Assembly: GCA_937884625.1 (NCBI GenBank)
Contig: CALGCE010000205.1
Location: forward strand, 1 to 8,044
Direction: 5' to 3'
DNA: 8,044 nucleotides
DNA from: an uncultured Clostridia bacterium
GTDB taxonomy: Bacteria > Bacillota > Clostridia > Oscillospirales > Acutalibacteraceae
This document shows, in pieces, positions 1-6,186 of this stretch. The translations under genes and the position numbers were made by a program. The notes under the pieces were generated by a model, which was not told the DNA's origin, did no database searches, and saw nothing but the letters and a program-made list of their open reading frames with translations. The first letter of the stretch is position 1; each line of letters begins with the position of its first letter.

Positions 1-477
1 TTTAACACCGACTCAATGCCAAGCAAGGAAGTTTTAAGCCAAATTGCAGAAGCAGGCACATGGGCACCAACCGGCATGGGCACCCAGAACCCAATCATCT
101 TGGTAGTAACCAAGAAGGAAATGCGCGACCGCATTATGAAGATGAATGCAAAAGTGATGGGCAAGGAAGACATGGACCCATTCTACGGAGCACCATGCAT
201 GATGATTGTGTTGTCGAAAAAAGAAGGCACAACCGTATATGACGGAACTTGCGTTATGACTACCCTAATGTTGGCAGCAAAGTCGCTTGGTGTGGAAAGT
301 TGCTGGATTCACCGCGCAAAGGAAGAGTTTGAAAGCGAGGAAGGCAAGGCAATCTTGAAAGACCTTGGCATTGAAGGCGAATATGAAGGTATTGGCCACG
401 TAGCCCTAGGTTATGCCAAGAGCGAGATTCCTGCACCAGCACCTAGAAAAGCAGACTATATTCATTGGATTGAATAA
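1..477 (+). CDS. Nitroreductase-family protein, 5' end missing
   Basis: Frame 1 is open from the first base to TAA at 475-477, giving 158 visible residues. The upstream residues FNTDS before the first ATG (16) match the usual 'RRSIRKF.TD' beginning of this family, so the true start lies before the window and only about 10-20 residues are probably missing. Visible family blocks are WAPTGMGTQNPIILVV (flavin-binding region), FYGAPCMMIVL, LAAKSLGVESCWIHRAKEEF and the C-terminal GIEGEYEGIGHVALGY. Known members bind FMN and use NAD(P)H to reduce nitroaromatics, quinones or other electron acceptors; the physiological substrate cannot be read from sequence. This short, roughly 170-residue type is common in anaerobic gut Bacteroidota. 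It is cytoplasmic, with no signal peptide visible. A strong terminator follows, so it ends its transcription unit. Confidence 0.9.
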   Translation, partial: FNTDSMPSKEVLSQIAEAGTWAPTGMGTQNPIILVVTKKEMRDRIMKMNAKVMGKEDMDPFYGAPCMMIVLSKKEGTTVYDGTCVMTTLMLAAKSLGVESCWIHRAKEEFESEEGKAILKDLGIEGEYEGIGHVALGYAKSEIPAPAPRKADYIHWIE

Positions 478-507
478 GAAGCGGTTTACATAAACCGTAC
501 AAAAGGA

Positions 508-560
508 AAGGGGATGTATCAAAACTTATGAATGTGAGATACATCCCTTTCATTTTTCAT
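508..560 (+). terminator. Rho-independent terminator after the nitroreductase gene
   Basis: Bases 508-520 (AAGGGGATGTATC) pair with 538-550 (GATACATCCCTTT). This is a 13-bp stem with one G-U pair and a 17-base loop, followed by a T-rich tract at 552-560. It lies 30 bases after the stop codon. A second small inverted repeat, CGGTTTA/TAAACCG at 482-497, sits between the stop and this stem and may be part of the 3' UTR. The long loop is somewhat unusual, but stem quality and position make termination the best reading. Confidence 0.75.
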
Positions 561-830
561 TTAAACAGCCTATTTGGGAACCTAAACTAAAAAGTTGTTT
601 AGAAATTTTATGAAAGAATTTAAACAGCTTCTAAAGCAGAAAATAATTGCGTCGAAAAAAAACGAAAGCATAATATTTGCTTTTTTGTAGGAAAAAAGGC
701 AAATTTGCAGAATACTACGTAGAGTAGGTATATCTTGTTAATGGCGAACCATAACATAAGTTATTATGACAGGGCCAAAGGCAAGTAACTAAAAAAGAAT
801 AAAAAGAAAAGAAAAAACAATAATAACCAC
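561..830. other. AT-rich intergenic region upstream of the beta-helix gene
   Basis: No plausible gene is seen on either strand. The stretch holds runs of A and T, a short 8-base palindrome (CTACGTAG, 715-722), a weak 7-bp A/T hairpin (680-698), and a very A-rich leader directly before the ATG at 831. That leader has no Shine-Dalgarno sequence, as is normal for Bacteroidota genes. The promoter of the following two-gene unit must lie here, because a terminator closes the preceding gene. Confidence 0.6.
704..737 (+). promoter_or_regulatory. Weak candidate Bacteroidota-type promoter
   Basis: TTTG at 704-707 is followed after about 21-23 bases by TATATCTTG (729-737). This loosely resembles the Bacteroidota primary sigma pattern, TTTG at -33 and TAnnTTTG at -7. 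The -7 element is imperfect. Transcription would start near 744 and give a leader of roughly 85 bases. This is a suggestion from position and spacing only. Confidence 0.2.
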
Positions 831-1787
831 ATGAAAAAACGGATTGGAATCGTTGCCCTACTACTTAGTCTTAGTTTGGGCTCGCAAGCAAAGATTCTTA
901 GAGTCAACAATTCGCCTAACATAGAGGCAGGATACAACTCTTTGTCAAATGCATTGCTAGATGCAGCTATAGGAGACTCAATCTATCTGGAGCCATCGTC
1001 ACAGGCATATGGTGAACGTGACGCATATGGTTTCAACGACATGAAAATCAGCAAGCAGGTTACCATCATTGGTCCAGGTTATTACCTTGCAGAAAACAAG
1101 ATAACAGAATATGCGACAGGCGAAGCCTTCATAGGCGGAACCATTCATGTGGCAGCAGACAACGTTACCATTAGTGGTGTCATAATGTCGAACGTACGTA
1201 TTGAAGCGAACAACGTCAACATTCAGCGTTGCCAGATTCTAAACGGAAGTAGCACAGCAGTAAAGATTAATACCGACGTAAACGGTAGCGTAATTGAGCA
1301 GTGTTTTGTCGTAGGTGACATTCAGGGCCAGAACTACCCACACAACGTAATGGTAAACAACAACATCATCTGCGGTAACGTAGTAGGTTTGGAAAGAAGC
1401 CGAATTGAGCACAACACATTCGGCAAATATAACCGTTTCGGTACCGTTCGCGACTTGAAGTTCTGTACTGTGATTGAAAACGTCATGGAAAACCAGAGCA
1501 AGAGCAGAATCAACACCTCTGCCTTCGTGAACAACTTTGTTGGCGACTTCACCAAGTTTATGGAAAAGCCAGACTTCACCCTTGATGCAAACTACCGCAT
1601 CAAGCTTGAATCTCCAATTTCAACAAAGGCAGCCGATGGTGGTCCTCTAGGCGCATTTGGCGGAGAGCTACCATACGTAATAAGCGGTCTACCAGACCTT
1701 CCAGTCATTTCGAACGTGACAGGTCCAACATCAGTTAACTCGTTCCAGGGCCTTCCTATTACAGTTACCTACAAACTCGACAGATAA
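831..1787 (+). CDS. Secreted right-handed beta-helix (pectin-lyase-like fold) protein of unknown function
   Basis: The 318-residue product has an N-terminal signal peptide: MKKR, a hydrophobic stretch to about residue 16, then a GSQA|K type cleavage site near residue 20. Residues about 30-80 (SLSNALLDAAIGDSIYLEP, then VTIIGPGYY) are typical of the opening rungs of parallel beta-helix proteins. Residues 104-240 show short rungs rich in Asn, Val and Ile (IHVAADNVTISGVIMSNVRI, then VNIQRCQILNGSS, IEHNTFG). The tail (GPLGAFGGELPYVISGLPDLP) is of a kind often seen in Bacteroidota surface beta-helix proteins. No catalytic residues of a named polysaccharide lyase or hydrolase family could be identified, so no enzyme activity is assigned. 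The protein has no T9SS sorting domain of its own. Its stop codon is immediately followed by the ATG of the next gene, so the two are almost certainly co-transcribed and translationally coupled. The start at 831 is chosen because the signal peptide begins there. Confidence 0.8.
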   Translation: MKKRIGIVALLLSLSLGSQAKILRVNNSPNIEAGYNSLSNALLDAAIGDSIYLEPSSQAYGERDAYGFNDMKISKQVTIIGPGYYLAENKITEYATGEAFIGGTIHVAADNVTISGVIMSNVRIEANNVNIQRCQILNGSSTAVKINTDVNGSVIEQCFVVGDIQGQNYPHNVMVNNNIICGNVVGLERSRIEHNTFGKYNRFGTVRDLKFCTVIENVMENQSKSRINTSAFVNNFVGDFTKFMEKPDFTLDANYRIKLESPISTKAADGGPLGAFGGELPYVISGLPDLPVISNVTGPTSVNSFQGLPITVTYKLDR

Positions 1788-2804
1788 ATGAAAAAGCAAC
1801 TCTATACCATAGCACTTTTGGGCATGAGTGCCATTGCACAAGCCCAGCCAGAAGTAACCACTACCGAATACTTTTTCGACAAAGACCCAGGCTATGGGAA
1901 AGGTAAAGTGGCAGGAACAAGCGACAACGGCCGCCAGGACTTCAATGCCGACATCAGCGACCTGAAGCAGGGTTTCCACACCCTAAACGTACGTGGTAGA
2001 AACATTTACGGATGGGGACAGACCGTATCGTTCCAGTTCGTATTGTTCGACAAGGCAAACGAAATTGTTGGTACAGAATATTACTTCAACGAAGATCCGG
2101 GATCGGGCAAGGGCGTCTTCACCCCAATCAGCGGCAAAGACACCTTGAACAGCTTCAAGACCAACGTTGCAAATATAAATTATAGCACAAACAACCTAGA
2201 CCCAGGTTACCACCACATTAGCGTTCGCGCACTGAATGGCGACAAGACATGGACAGAATCCATCACTACCCCATTCGTATACCTTAAATCTCCAGAAGTG
2301 CCAAAGAAGGCCGAATATTATTTTGACCACGACCCAGGAGAGGGCAACGGTAAGGTAATAAAGGTCGACGGTACAACATTGGCATTTCCGTTCGAGACCT
2401 CGAACCTAAGCAACGGCAACCACGTGCTATATGTTCGTACACAAGACGGTGCCGGCAAATGGAACATTGAAGAAGTCAGCCCATTCACCCTTCAGAAGAA
2501 GGATGAAGTAGCAAAAGCAGACTGGAACATTCCGGTATATGTTTCTCCAAACCCTGCTCAATACAGCTTTACCATTCAGTTTGGCAAGCACATTTCTGAA
2601 AACGATTCAGTTACAGTAAGTATCTACTCACAGTCTGGTAAGGAATTGAGCAAGAAGAACTACCCAGTAATCAACAACGTTATTACTTTGAGCACAGCAG
2701 CTTACTCAAGCGGCTCGTACTTGGTTCAGATTTCAAAGGATTGGTTGAGCACCTCAAAGCGCCTCATCATCAAGAAACGCCAAAGCGACGACAACGAAGA
2801 GTAA
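1788..2804 (+). CDS. Secreted three-repeat protein with T9SS type A sorting domain
   Basis: The product has 338 residues. A signal peptide covers residues 1-19 (cleavage AQA|QPEV). Three related repeats follow, opening EYFFDKDPGYGKGK (27-40), EYYFNEDPGSGKG (97-109) and EYYFDHDPGEGNGK (176-189). Each closes with a 'G.H.L.VR..' strand and an F-V-L or F-T-L strand. Residues about 248-330 form a type A T9SS C-terminal domain: VYVSPNPAQYSFTIQF, VTVSIYSQSGKEL, then SSGSYLVQIS and KRLIIKK. By family knowledge the protein crosses the outer membrane through the type IX system and is released or anchored at the surface; the repeats probably form beta-sandwich-like modules. Function and ligand are unknown. 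It starts directly after the stop codon of the beta-helix gene with no gap. Eight extra, mostly acidic residues (RQSDDNEE) follow the point where such domains usually end. Confidence 0.85.
   Translation: MKKQLYTIALLGMSAIAQAQPEVTTTEYFFDKDPGYGKGKVAGTSDNGRQDFNADISDLKQGFHTLNVRGRNIYGWGQTVSFQFVLFDKANEIVGTEYYFNEDPGSGKGVFTPISGKDTLNSFKTNVANINYSTNNLDPGYHHISVRALNGDKTWTESITTPFVYLKSPEVPKKAEYYFDHDPGEGNGKVIKVDGTTLAFPFETSNLSNGNHVLYVRTQDGAGKWNIEEVSPFTLQKKDEVAKADWNIPVYVSPNPAQYSFTIQFGKHISENDSVTVSIYSQSGKELSKKNYPVINNVITLSTAAYSSGSYLVQISKDWLSTSKRLIIKKRQSDDNEE
1866..2495 (+). repeat. Three in-frame protein-level repeats (about 61-70 residues each)
   Basis: Approximate units are 1866-2048, 2076-2285 and 2313-2495. 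Each encodes the opening motif E-Y-(F/Y)-F-(D/N)-x-D-P-G-x-G-x-G and ends in an aromatic beta strand (FQFVLF, TPFVYL, SPFTLQ). Start-to-start spacing is 70 and then 79 residues. Similarity is clear in protein but diffuse in DNA, so the duplication is old. The motif recurs in Bacteroidota T9SS-sorted proteins as far as I recall, and its function is not established. Confidence 0.75.
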
Positions 2805-2907
2805 CGTCAACAAAATGTAAACCAAGAAACGCTGTTGAGCGAGCCAACAAAATGGGACCGATGCAACCCAAAAAGGCCAACGCCAACAGAGTGATAAACA
2901 AGATTAA

Positions 2908-3852
2908 ATGGCAGAAAAACTTTTCCTAATTGAAAACGCTGACCCCGTTGTACTATTTGGGGTTAACGAAGAGAATTTGCATCTGATTAAGAACCTACAT
3001 CCCAAATTGAAGATTGTAGCTCGTGGTAACGCCATTAAGGCAATGGGCGACGATGACGAGATTGCACAATTTGCGCAGGTTCTTGACAAAATAGAAAAGT
3101 ATTGCACCAAATACAATTCGCTACCCGAAGAGGTGGTAATTGACTTCATTAAAGGCAAACAGCCCGAAGAGAAGAAAGAAAGCGATAGCCTGATTATTTA
3201 TGGCGTAAGCGGCAAGCCAATTGTAGCAAGAACACACTCGCAAGCCGACATGCTGAAGGCATGTAACGAGAACGACTTGCTCTTTGCCGTGGGTCCTGCC
3301 GGAAGCGGTAAAACCTACATTGCCATTGCAATGGCCGTGAAAGCCTTAAAGAACAAGGAAGTACGCAAAATAATATTAAGTCGCCCTGCAGTAGAAGCCG
3401 GCGAAAAACTAGGTTTCTTGCCAGGCGACATGAAAGAAAAGATAGATCCGTACCTTCAGCCACTATACGATGCCCTGGAAGACATGCTTCCGGCACCAAA
3501 GTTGAAGGAAATGTTGGAAGACAACATTATACAGATTGCACCACTTGCCTTTATGCGTGGCCGTACGTTGAACGACGCCTTTGTTATTCTTGACGAGGCA
3601 CAGAACACCACGTCGGAACAAATGAAGATGTTTTTAACACGTTTGGGATTTAATTCAAAAGCGGTTGTAACAGGTGACGTTACGCAAATTGACCTGCCCG
3701 ACGGTAAACGTTCGGGACTTAAAGAGGCTGTAAATGTGCTTAAAGGCATAGAGGATATAGCAATTATAAGACTTACGGGCAAAGATGTGGTAAGACATAG
3801 GCTTGTACAGGAGATTATCAAGGCATACGAAAAAATCGGGGGACATAAATGA
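2908..3852 (+). CDS. phoH: PhoH-family P-loop ATPase, apparently a hybrid of Bacteroidota and Clostridia halves
   Basis: This is a full-length 314-residue PhoH/YbeZ-like protein. The N-terminal domain (residues 1-85) is followed by the ATPase domain with Walker A GPAGSGKT (129-136), RPAVEAGEKLGFLPGD (159-174), PLAFMRGRT (212-220) and Walker B VILDEAQNTT (226-235). The family couples NTP hydrolysis to RNA processing and is commonly linked to YbeY. Residues 1 to about 225 fit Bacteroidota homologues (ENADPVVLFGVN near the start, IIQIAPLAF). The last 75 or so fit Firmicutes homologues: MFLTRLGFNSKAVV and TGDVTQIDLP, where Bacteroidota usually have TGDPGQIDLP. Codon choice changes in the same stretch. 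The frame is kept throughout, so the hybrid could fold, but I infer an assembly join rather than a natural gene. The start at 2908 is supported by the family N-terminus. The last codons overlap ybeY (ATGA). Confidence 0.85.
   Translation: MAEKLFLIENADPVVLFGVNEENLHLIKNLHPKLKIVARGNAIKAMGDDDEIAQFAQVLDKIEKYCTKYNSLPEEVVIDFIKGKQPEEKKESDSLIIYGVSGKPIVARTHSQADMLKACNENDLLFAVGPAGSGKTYIAIAMAVKALKNKEVRKIILSRPAVEAGEKLGFLPGDMKEKIDPYLQPLYDALEDMLPAPKLKEMLEDNIIQIAPLAFMRGRTLNDAFVILDEAQNTTSEQMKMFLTRLGFNSKAVVTGDVTQIDLPDGKRSGLKEAVNVLKGIEDIAIIRLTGKDVVRHRLVQEIIKAYEKIGGHK
3540..3665. other. Probable join between two different genomes (phylum switch point)
   Basis: Upstream of this interval the codon choice, expression signals and protein affinities are Bacteroidota; downstream they are Clostridia. 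The interval encodes PLAFMRGRT through LDEAQNTT and FLTRLGF, the most conserved part of PhoH and so the most likely place for an assembler to cross between genomes. The first clearly Clostridia-like residues are around LGFNSKAVV (3640-3670). The exact base cannot be fixed by eye. Confidence 0.65.
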
Positions 3853-4331
3853 GCATTAGGGTTAATATTACGGACAGATATAAAAAAACTAAATTTCCGA
3901 CAGGGACAAGACTTCTTATACGCAAGGCTTGTATAGCAACGCTTAAAGAGGAGGATTTTTCGGAGTCTGCCGAGATAGAGGTTACATTCGTTTCCGACGA
4001 ACAGATAAAGCAACTTAATAAAAATTTCAGGAATATAGACAGTTCTACCGATGTACTTTCTTTTCCGTTAGGCTATGACGGCGATTATGACATAAACCCC
4101 GAAACGGGTGCAAAAATGCTCGGCGACGTTATAATATCGGTTGACCACGCAATTTATCAGGCGGATTTATACGGTCACGGAATAGAAAGAGAAGTTGCCT
4201 ATCTTACGGTACATTCGGTACTGCATTTGTTAGGGTATGACCACGTAAACGGCGGTCTTGAACAGATGCGAATGAGAGAAAAGGAAGAAAAAATACTTGA
4301 AAGGCTCGGTCTTGCAATAAACAAGGTTTGA
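3849..4331 (+). CDS. ybeY: Endoribonuclease YbeY (16S rRNA maturation and ribosome quality control)
   Basis: The 160-residue product is the normal length for YbeY/UPF0054. The zinc-binding signature HSVLHLLGYDH gives ligands His122, His126 and His132. The other family blocks are present: STDVLSFPL (66-74) and LGDVIIS (91-97). Known members are single-strand-specific metallo-endoribonucleases acting in 16S rRNA 3' end maturation and in quality control of defective 70S ribosomes. The start ATG overlaps the phoH stop as ATGA, with a strong GGGGGA ribosome binding site at 3838-3843, so the two are translationally coupled. The phoH-ybeY-era order is the standard arrangement in Firmicutes. The diacylglycerol kinase and cytidine deaminase genes that some Firmicutes carry between ybeY and era are absent. 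Confidence 0.96.
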   Translation: MSIRVNITDRYKKTKFPTGTRLLIRKACIATLKEEDFSESAEIEVTFVSDEQIKQLNKNFRNIDSSTDVLSFPLGYDGDYDINPETGAKMLGDVIISVDHAIYQADLYGHGIEREVAYLTVHSVLHLLGYDHVNGGLEQMRMREKEEKILERLGLAINKV

Positions 4332-4344
4332 GTAGGGTAAAACG

Positions 4345-5268
4345 ATGTCACAAAAATCCGCATTCATTACCATAATAGGCAGACCTAATGTAGGCAAATC
4401 ATCGCTTATGAACAGGATAATCGGTCAAAAGGTTGCAATAGTTTCAAACAAACCGCAAACCACGAGAACGAGGATAATGGGTATACTTACAAAAGGCGAG
4501 ACACAGTACGTCTTTATTGATACACCGGGCTTTCACAAACCGCATAATTTGTTGGGTACTAATATGATGAAAGCGGTTGACAGCGGAATGTCTGATGTGG
4601 ACGTTGCCGTTTTGGTAATTGATGCAAATCCTGACTTTAAACTCTTAAAAGACGATATGCCGCCTGCCGAACTTGCCCTTATAAGTTCGTTAAAACAAAA
4701 AAAACTGCGTTGTATTTTGGTTATTAACAAAATAGATTTACTTCCCAAAAAGGAAGAATTATTTGATATTATTAACGCTTACAGCAGTCTTTATGATTTT
4801 GATGCGGTAGTACCGCTTTCTGCCAAAACTGGTGACGGTACAAATATTTTAATTTCAGAACTTGAAAGGTATTCAAAACCCTCTCCCCATTATTTTGATG
4901 ATAATGATATTACCGACCAACCTGAAAAGGTTATGGTTGCCGAAATGATAAGGGAAAAACTTTTAAGAACGCTTGCAAAGGAAGTGCCTCACGGTGTGGC
5001 CGTAGATTTGGAGAGGTTTTATGAACGTGATAATAAGGACGGCGAGCCTATATTAGAGGTCGAGGCGGTCATTTACTGTGAAAAAGAAAGCCATAAAGGT
5101 ATAATAATCGGTAAGGGCGGTGCTATGCTTAAACGCATAGGTACCCTTGCAAGAGGCGATATAGAAAAATTTTTCGGTATAAAAGCATCGGTAAAACTCT
5201 GGGTAAAGGTAAAAGAGGATTGGCGTAACCGTCAGGGATTAATCCATACTTTCGGTTTGGACAGTTAA
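4345..5268 (+). CDS. era: GTPase Era (30S subunit assembly)
   Basis: The 307-residue protein has the usual Era length and all parts. The GTPase motifs are G1 GRPNVGKS (12-19), G2 region KPQTTR (36-41), G3 DTPG (59-62), G4 NKID (128-131) and G5 SAK (159-161). The C-terminal KH RNA-binding domain carries IIIGKGG (253-259) and ends in VKLWVKVKEDWRNR (283-296). Era binds the 3' end of 16S rRNA and acts in late 30S assembly, close to YbeY in function and in position. AGGG at 4334-4337, seven bases before the ATG, is the ribosome binding site, and only 13 bases separate the gene from ybeY. Nothing is missing or unusual in the motifs. Confidence 0.97.
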   Translation: MSQKSAFITIIGRPNVGKSSLMNRIIGQKVAIVSNKPQTTRTRIMGILTKGETQYVFIDTPGFHKPHNLLGTNMMKAVDSGMSDVDVAVLVIDANPDFKLLKDDMPPAELALISSLKQKKLRCILVINKIDLLPKKEELFDIINAYSSLYDFDAVVPLSAKTGDGTNILISELERYSKPSPHYFDDNDITDQPEKVMVAEMIREKLLRTLAKEVPHGVAVDLERFYERDNKDGEPILEVEAVIYCEKESHKGIIIGKGGAMLKRIGTLARGDIEKFFGIKASVKLWVKVKEDWRNRQGLIHTFGLDS

Positions 5269-5293
5269 TTTACTATTATTTCCTGCCATAATT

Positions 5294-5329
5294 TTATCCC
5301 CTGATACTAACAATTATATTAGGGGGTAA
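5294..5329 (+). promoter_or_regulatory. Hairpin covering the ribosome binding site of the YqzL-like gene
   Basis: Bases 5294-5306 (TTATCCCCTGATA) pair with 5317-5329 (TATTAGGGGGTAA). The stem has 13 bp, including four consecutive C-G pairs and two G-U pairs, with a 10-base loop. The right arm contains the whole AGGGGG ribosome binding site (5321-5326) of the gene starting at 5334. No T tract follows, so it does not look like a terminator. If it forms, it should reduce initiation at 5334 unless opened by ribosomes or a factor. This is an inference from base pairing only. Confidence 0.45.
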
Positions 5330-5333
5330 CGGT

Positions 5334-5525
5334 ATGAGTATACAAAGTGATTGGCTTAAATTTGTTATAAACGGCAGAGTAGACGACTACTTAAAATACG
5401 TAAATTCCTGTAAAGCAGATGCAATAAACGGAGGTGCCCATAATGCTCATTTCGACCGATGCTCTGGTTATAAGGGAAATGAATATAGGCGAGAAGGACA
5501 GGCTTATAACCCTGATGACACGTGA
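5334..5525 (+). CDS. YqzL-like small protein between era and recO
   Basis: The product has 63 residues. The beginning, SDWLKFVINGRVDDYLKYV (residues 5-23), fits the pattern 'W..F...G...DYL.Y' of the small YqzL-type proteins encoded between era and recO in many Firmicutes. No function is established for that family as far as I know. A strong AGGGGG ribosome binding site lies seven bases before the ATG, and the start is therefore well supported. The C-terminal half is polar with no recognisable domain, and it runs out of frame through the first 27 codons of recO (83-base overlap). Translation here could help load ribosomes onto recO. An alternative is that only the first 37 or so residues are under selection and the tail is incidental. 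Confidence 0.6.
   Translation: MSIQSDWLKFVINGRVDDYLKYVNSCKADAINGGAHNAHFDRCSGYKGNEYRREGQAYNPDDT
5430..5434 (+). promoter_or_regulatory. Ribosome binding site that sets the recO start at ATG 5443
   Basis: GGAGG is eight bases before ATG 5443. A GTG at 5434 is in frame but its first base lies inside this site, so it cannot be the start. The site is inside the coding sequence of the upstream small gene. Confidence 0.8.
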
Positions 5526-6183
5526 TATGGGCGTTATCAGGGCTTTTGCCGTAGGTGCTAAAAGTATAAAGAGTAAAAAGGGTGCCGCTACGGGACTGCT
5601 TGCCTATTCAAATTTCAGTATACAAAAAAAGGGCGATACATATAAAATAACCGAAGCGGTGCCTATAAAAATATTTTTCGGTGCTAGTAGCGATATAGAA
5701 AGCCTTTCTTTGTCGCAGTATTTTTGCGAACTGTGTGCGGTACTTGGTGCACACGAAACAAACAGTGAGGAATTTTTAAGACTGATACTCAATTCTCTTG
5801 AATTTTTAACCGCAAATAAAATGAAACCGTCACTAATAAAGGCTATAACAGAACTCAGAATTGCGGTAATATCGGGTTATATGCCAAACCTTGTCGCCTG
5901 TGACGGTTGCGGAAAATTTGAAGACGATATTATGTATTTTCGAATATCGGACGGTACGCTTTTGTGTAAAAACTGTAAAAAAGGCGAGTATTGTGTATCC
6001 GTTGACCGCACAATATTAGAGGCTATGAGGCATATAGTATATTCGCAGTTTAAAAATCTGTATTCGTTTAAAATACCCGATAAGTCAGCCGATATTTTAT
6101 CACGCCTTACCGAAAAATACATAACAATGCAAACCGAACATAATTTTGCAACCCTTGATTTTTATAATTCATTTAGGGAGTAA
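5443..6183 (+). CDS. recO: DNA repair protein RecO
   Basis: From ATG 5443 the product has 246 residues, typical for RecO. The N-terminal OB fold opens with TDALVIREMNIGEKDRLITL (residues 5-24) and continues to GLLAYSNFSIQKKG (51-64) and a strand ending near residue 80. The helical C-terminal part includes a four-cysteine zinc site, CDGC (153-156) and CKNC (175-178), as in many Gram-positive RecO proteins. RecO binds single-stranded DNA and SSB and, with RecR, loads RecA in recombinational repair of gaps. The gene starts inside the upstream YqzL-like gene in a different frame. It ends three bases before mutS2, so all three are likely one transcript with era. Confidence 0.94.
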   Translation: MLISTDALVIREMNIGEKDRLITLMTRDMGVIRAFAVGAKSIKSKKGAATGLLAYSNFSIQKKGDTYKITEAVPIKIFFGASSDIESLSLSQYFCELCAVLGAHETNSEEFLRLILNSLEFLTANKMKPSLIKAITELRIAVISGYMPNLVACDGCGKFEDDIMYFRISDGTLLCKNCKKGEYCVSVDRTILEAMRHIVYSQFKNLYSFKIPDKSADILSRLTEKYITMQTEHNFATLDFYNSFRE

Positions 6184-6186
6184 TAA

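Noticed and set aside
16..18. ATG at 16 as the start of the nitroreductase
   Set aside because: The frame is open to base 1 and the preceding residues (FNTDS) fit the family, so the start is outside the window.
680..698. CTTTTTT/AAAAAAG inverted repeat upstream of the beta-helix gene
   Set aside because: Almost all pairs are A-T in an AT-rich region, so it is easily due to chance and unlikely to be a stable structure.
2805..2907. Search for a terminator or promoter in the gap before phoH
   Set aside because: Only a 4-bp stem (CGCT/AGCG near 2830-2841) and no T tract or promoter-like pair were seen, so nothing is reported.
2741..2929. A 62-codon open frame across the end of the T9SS gene and the gap before phoH
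   Set aside because: It overlaps two real genes out of frame, has no family resemblance, and its residue composition is that of a chance frame.
3456..4013. A 185-codon open frame on the minus strand
   Set aside because: It lies opposite phoH and ybeY, whose motifs are complete; its sequence resembles no family and it is the expected shadow of a gene on the other strand.
5434..5436. GTG as the start of recO
   Set aside because: It overlaps the GGAGG ribosome binding site, and ATG 5443 has correct spacing and begins where the RecO family begins.
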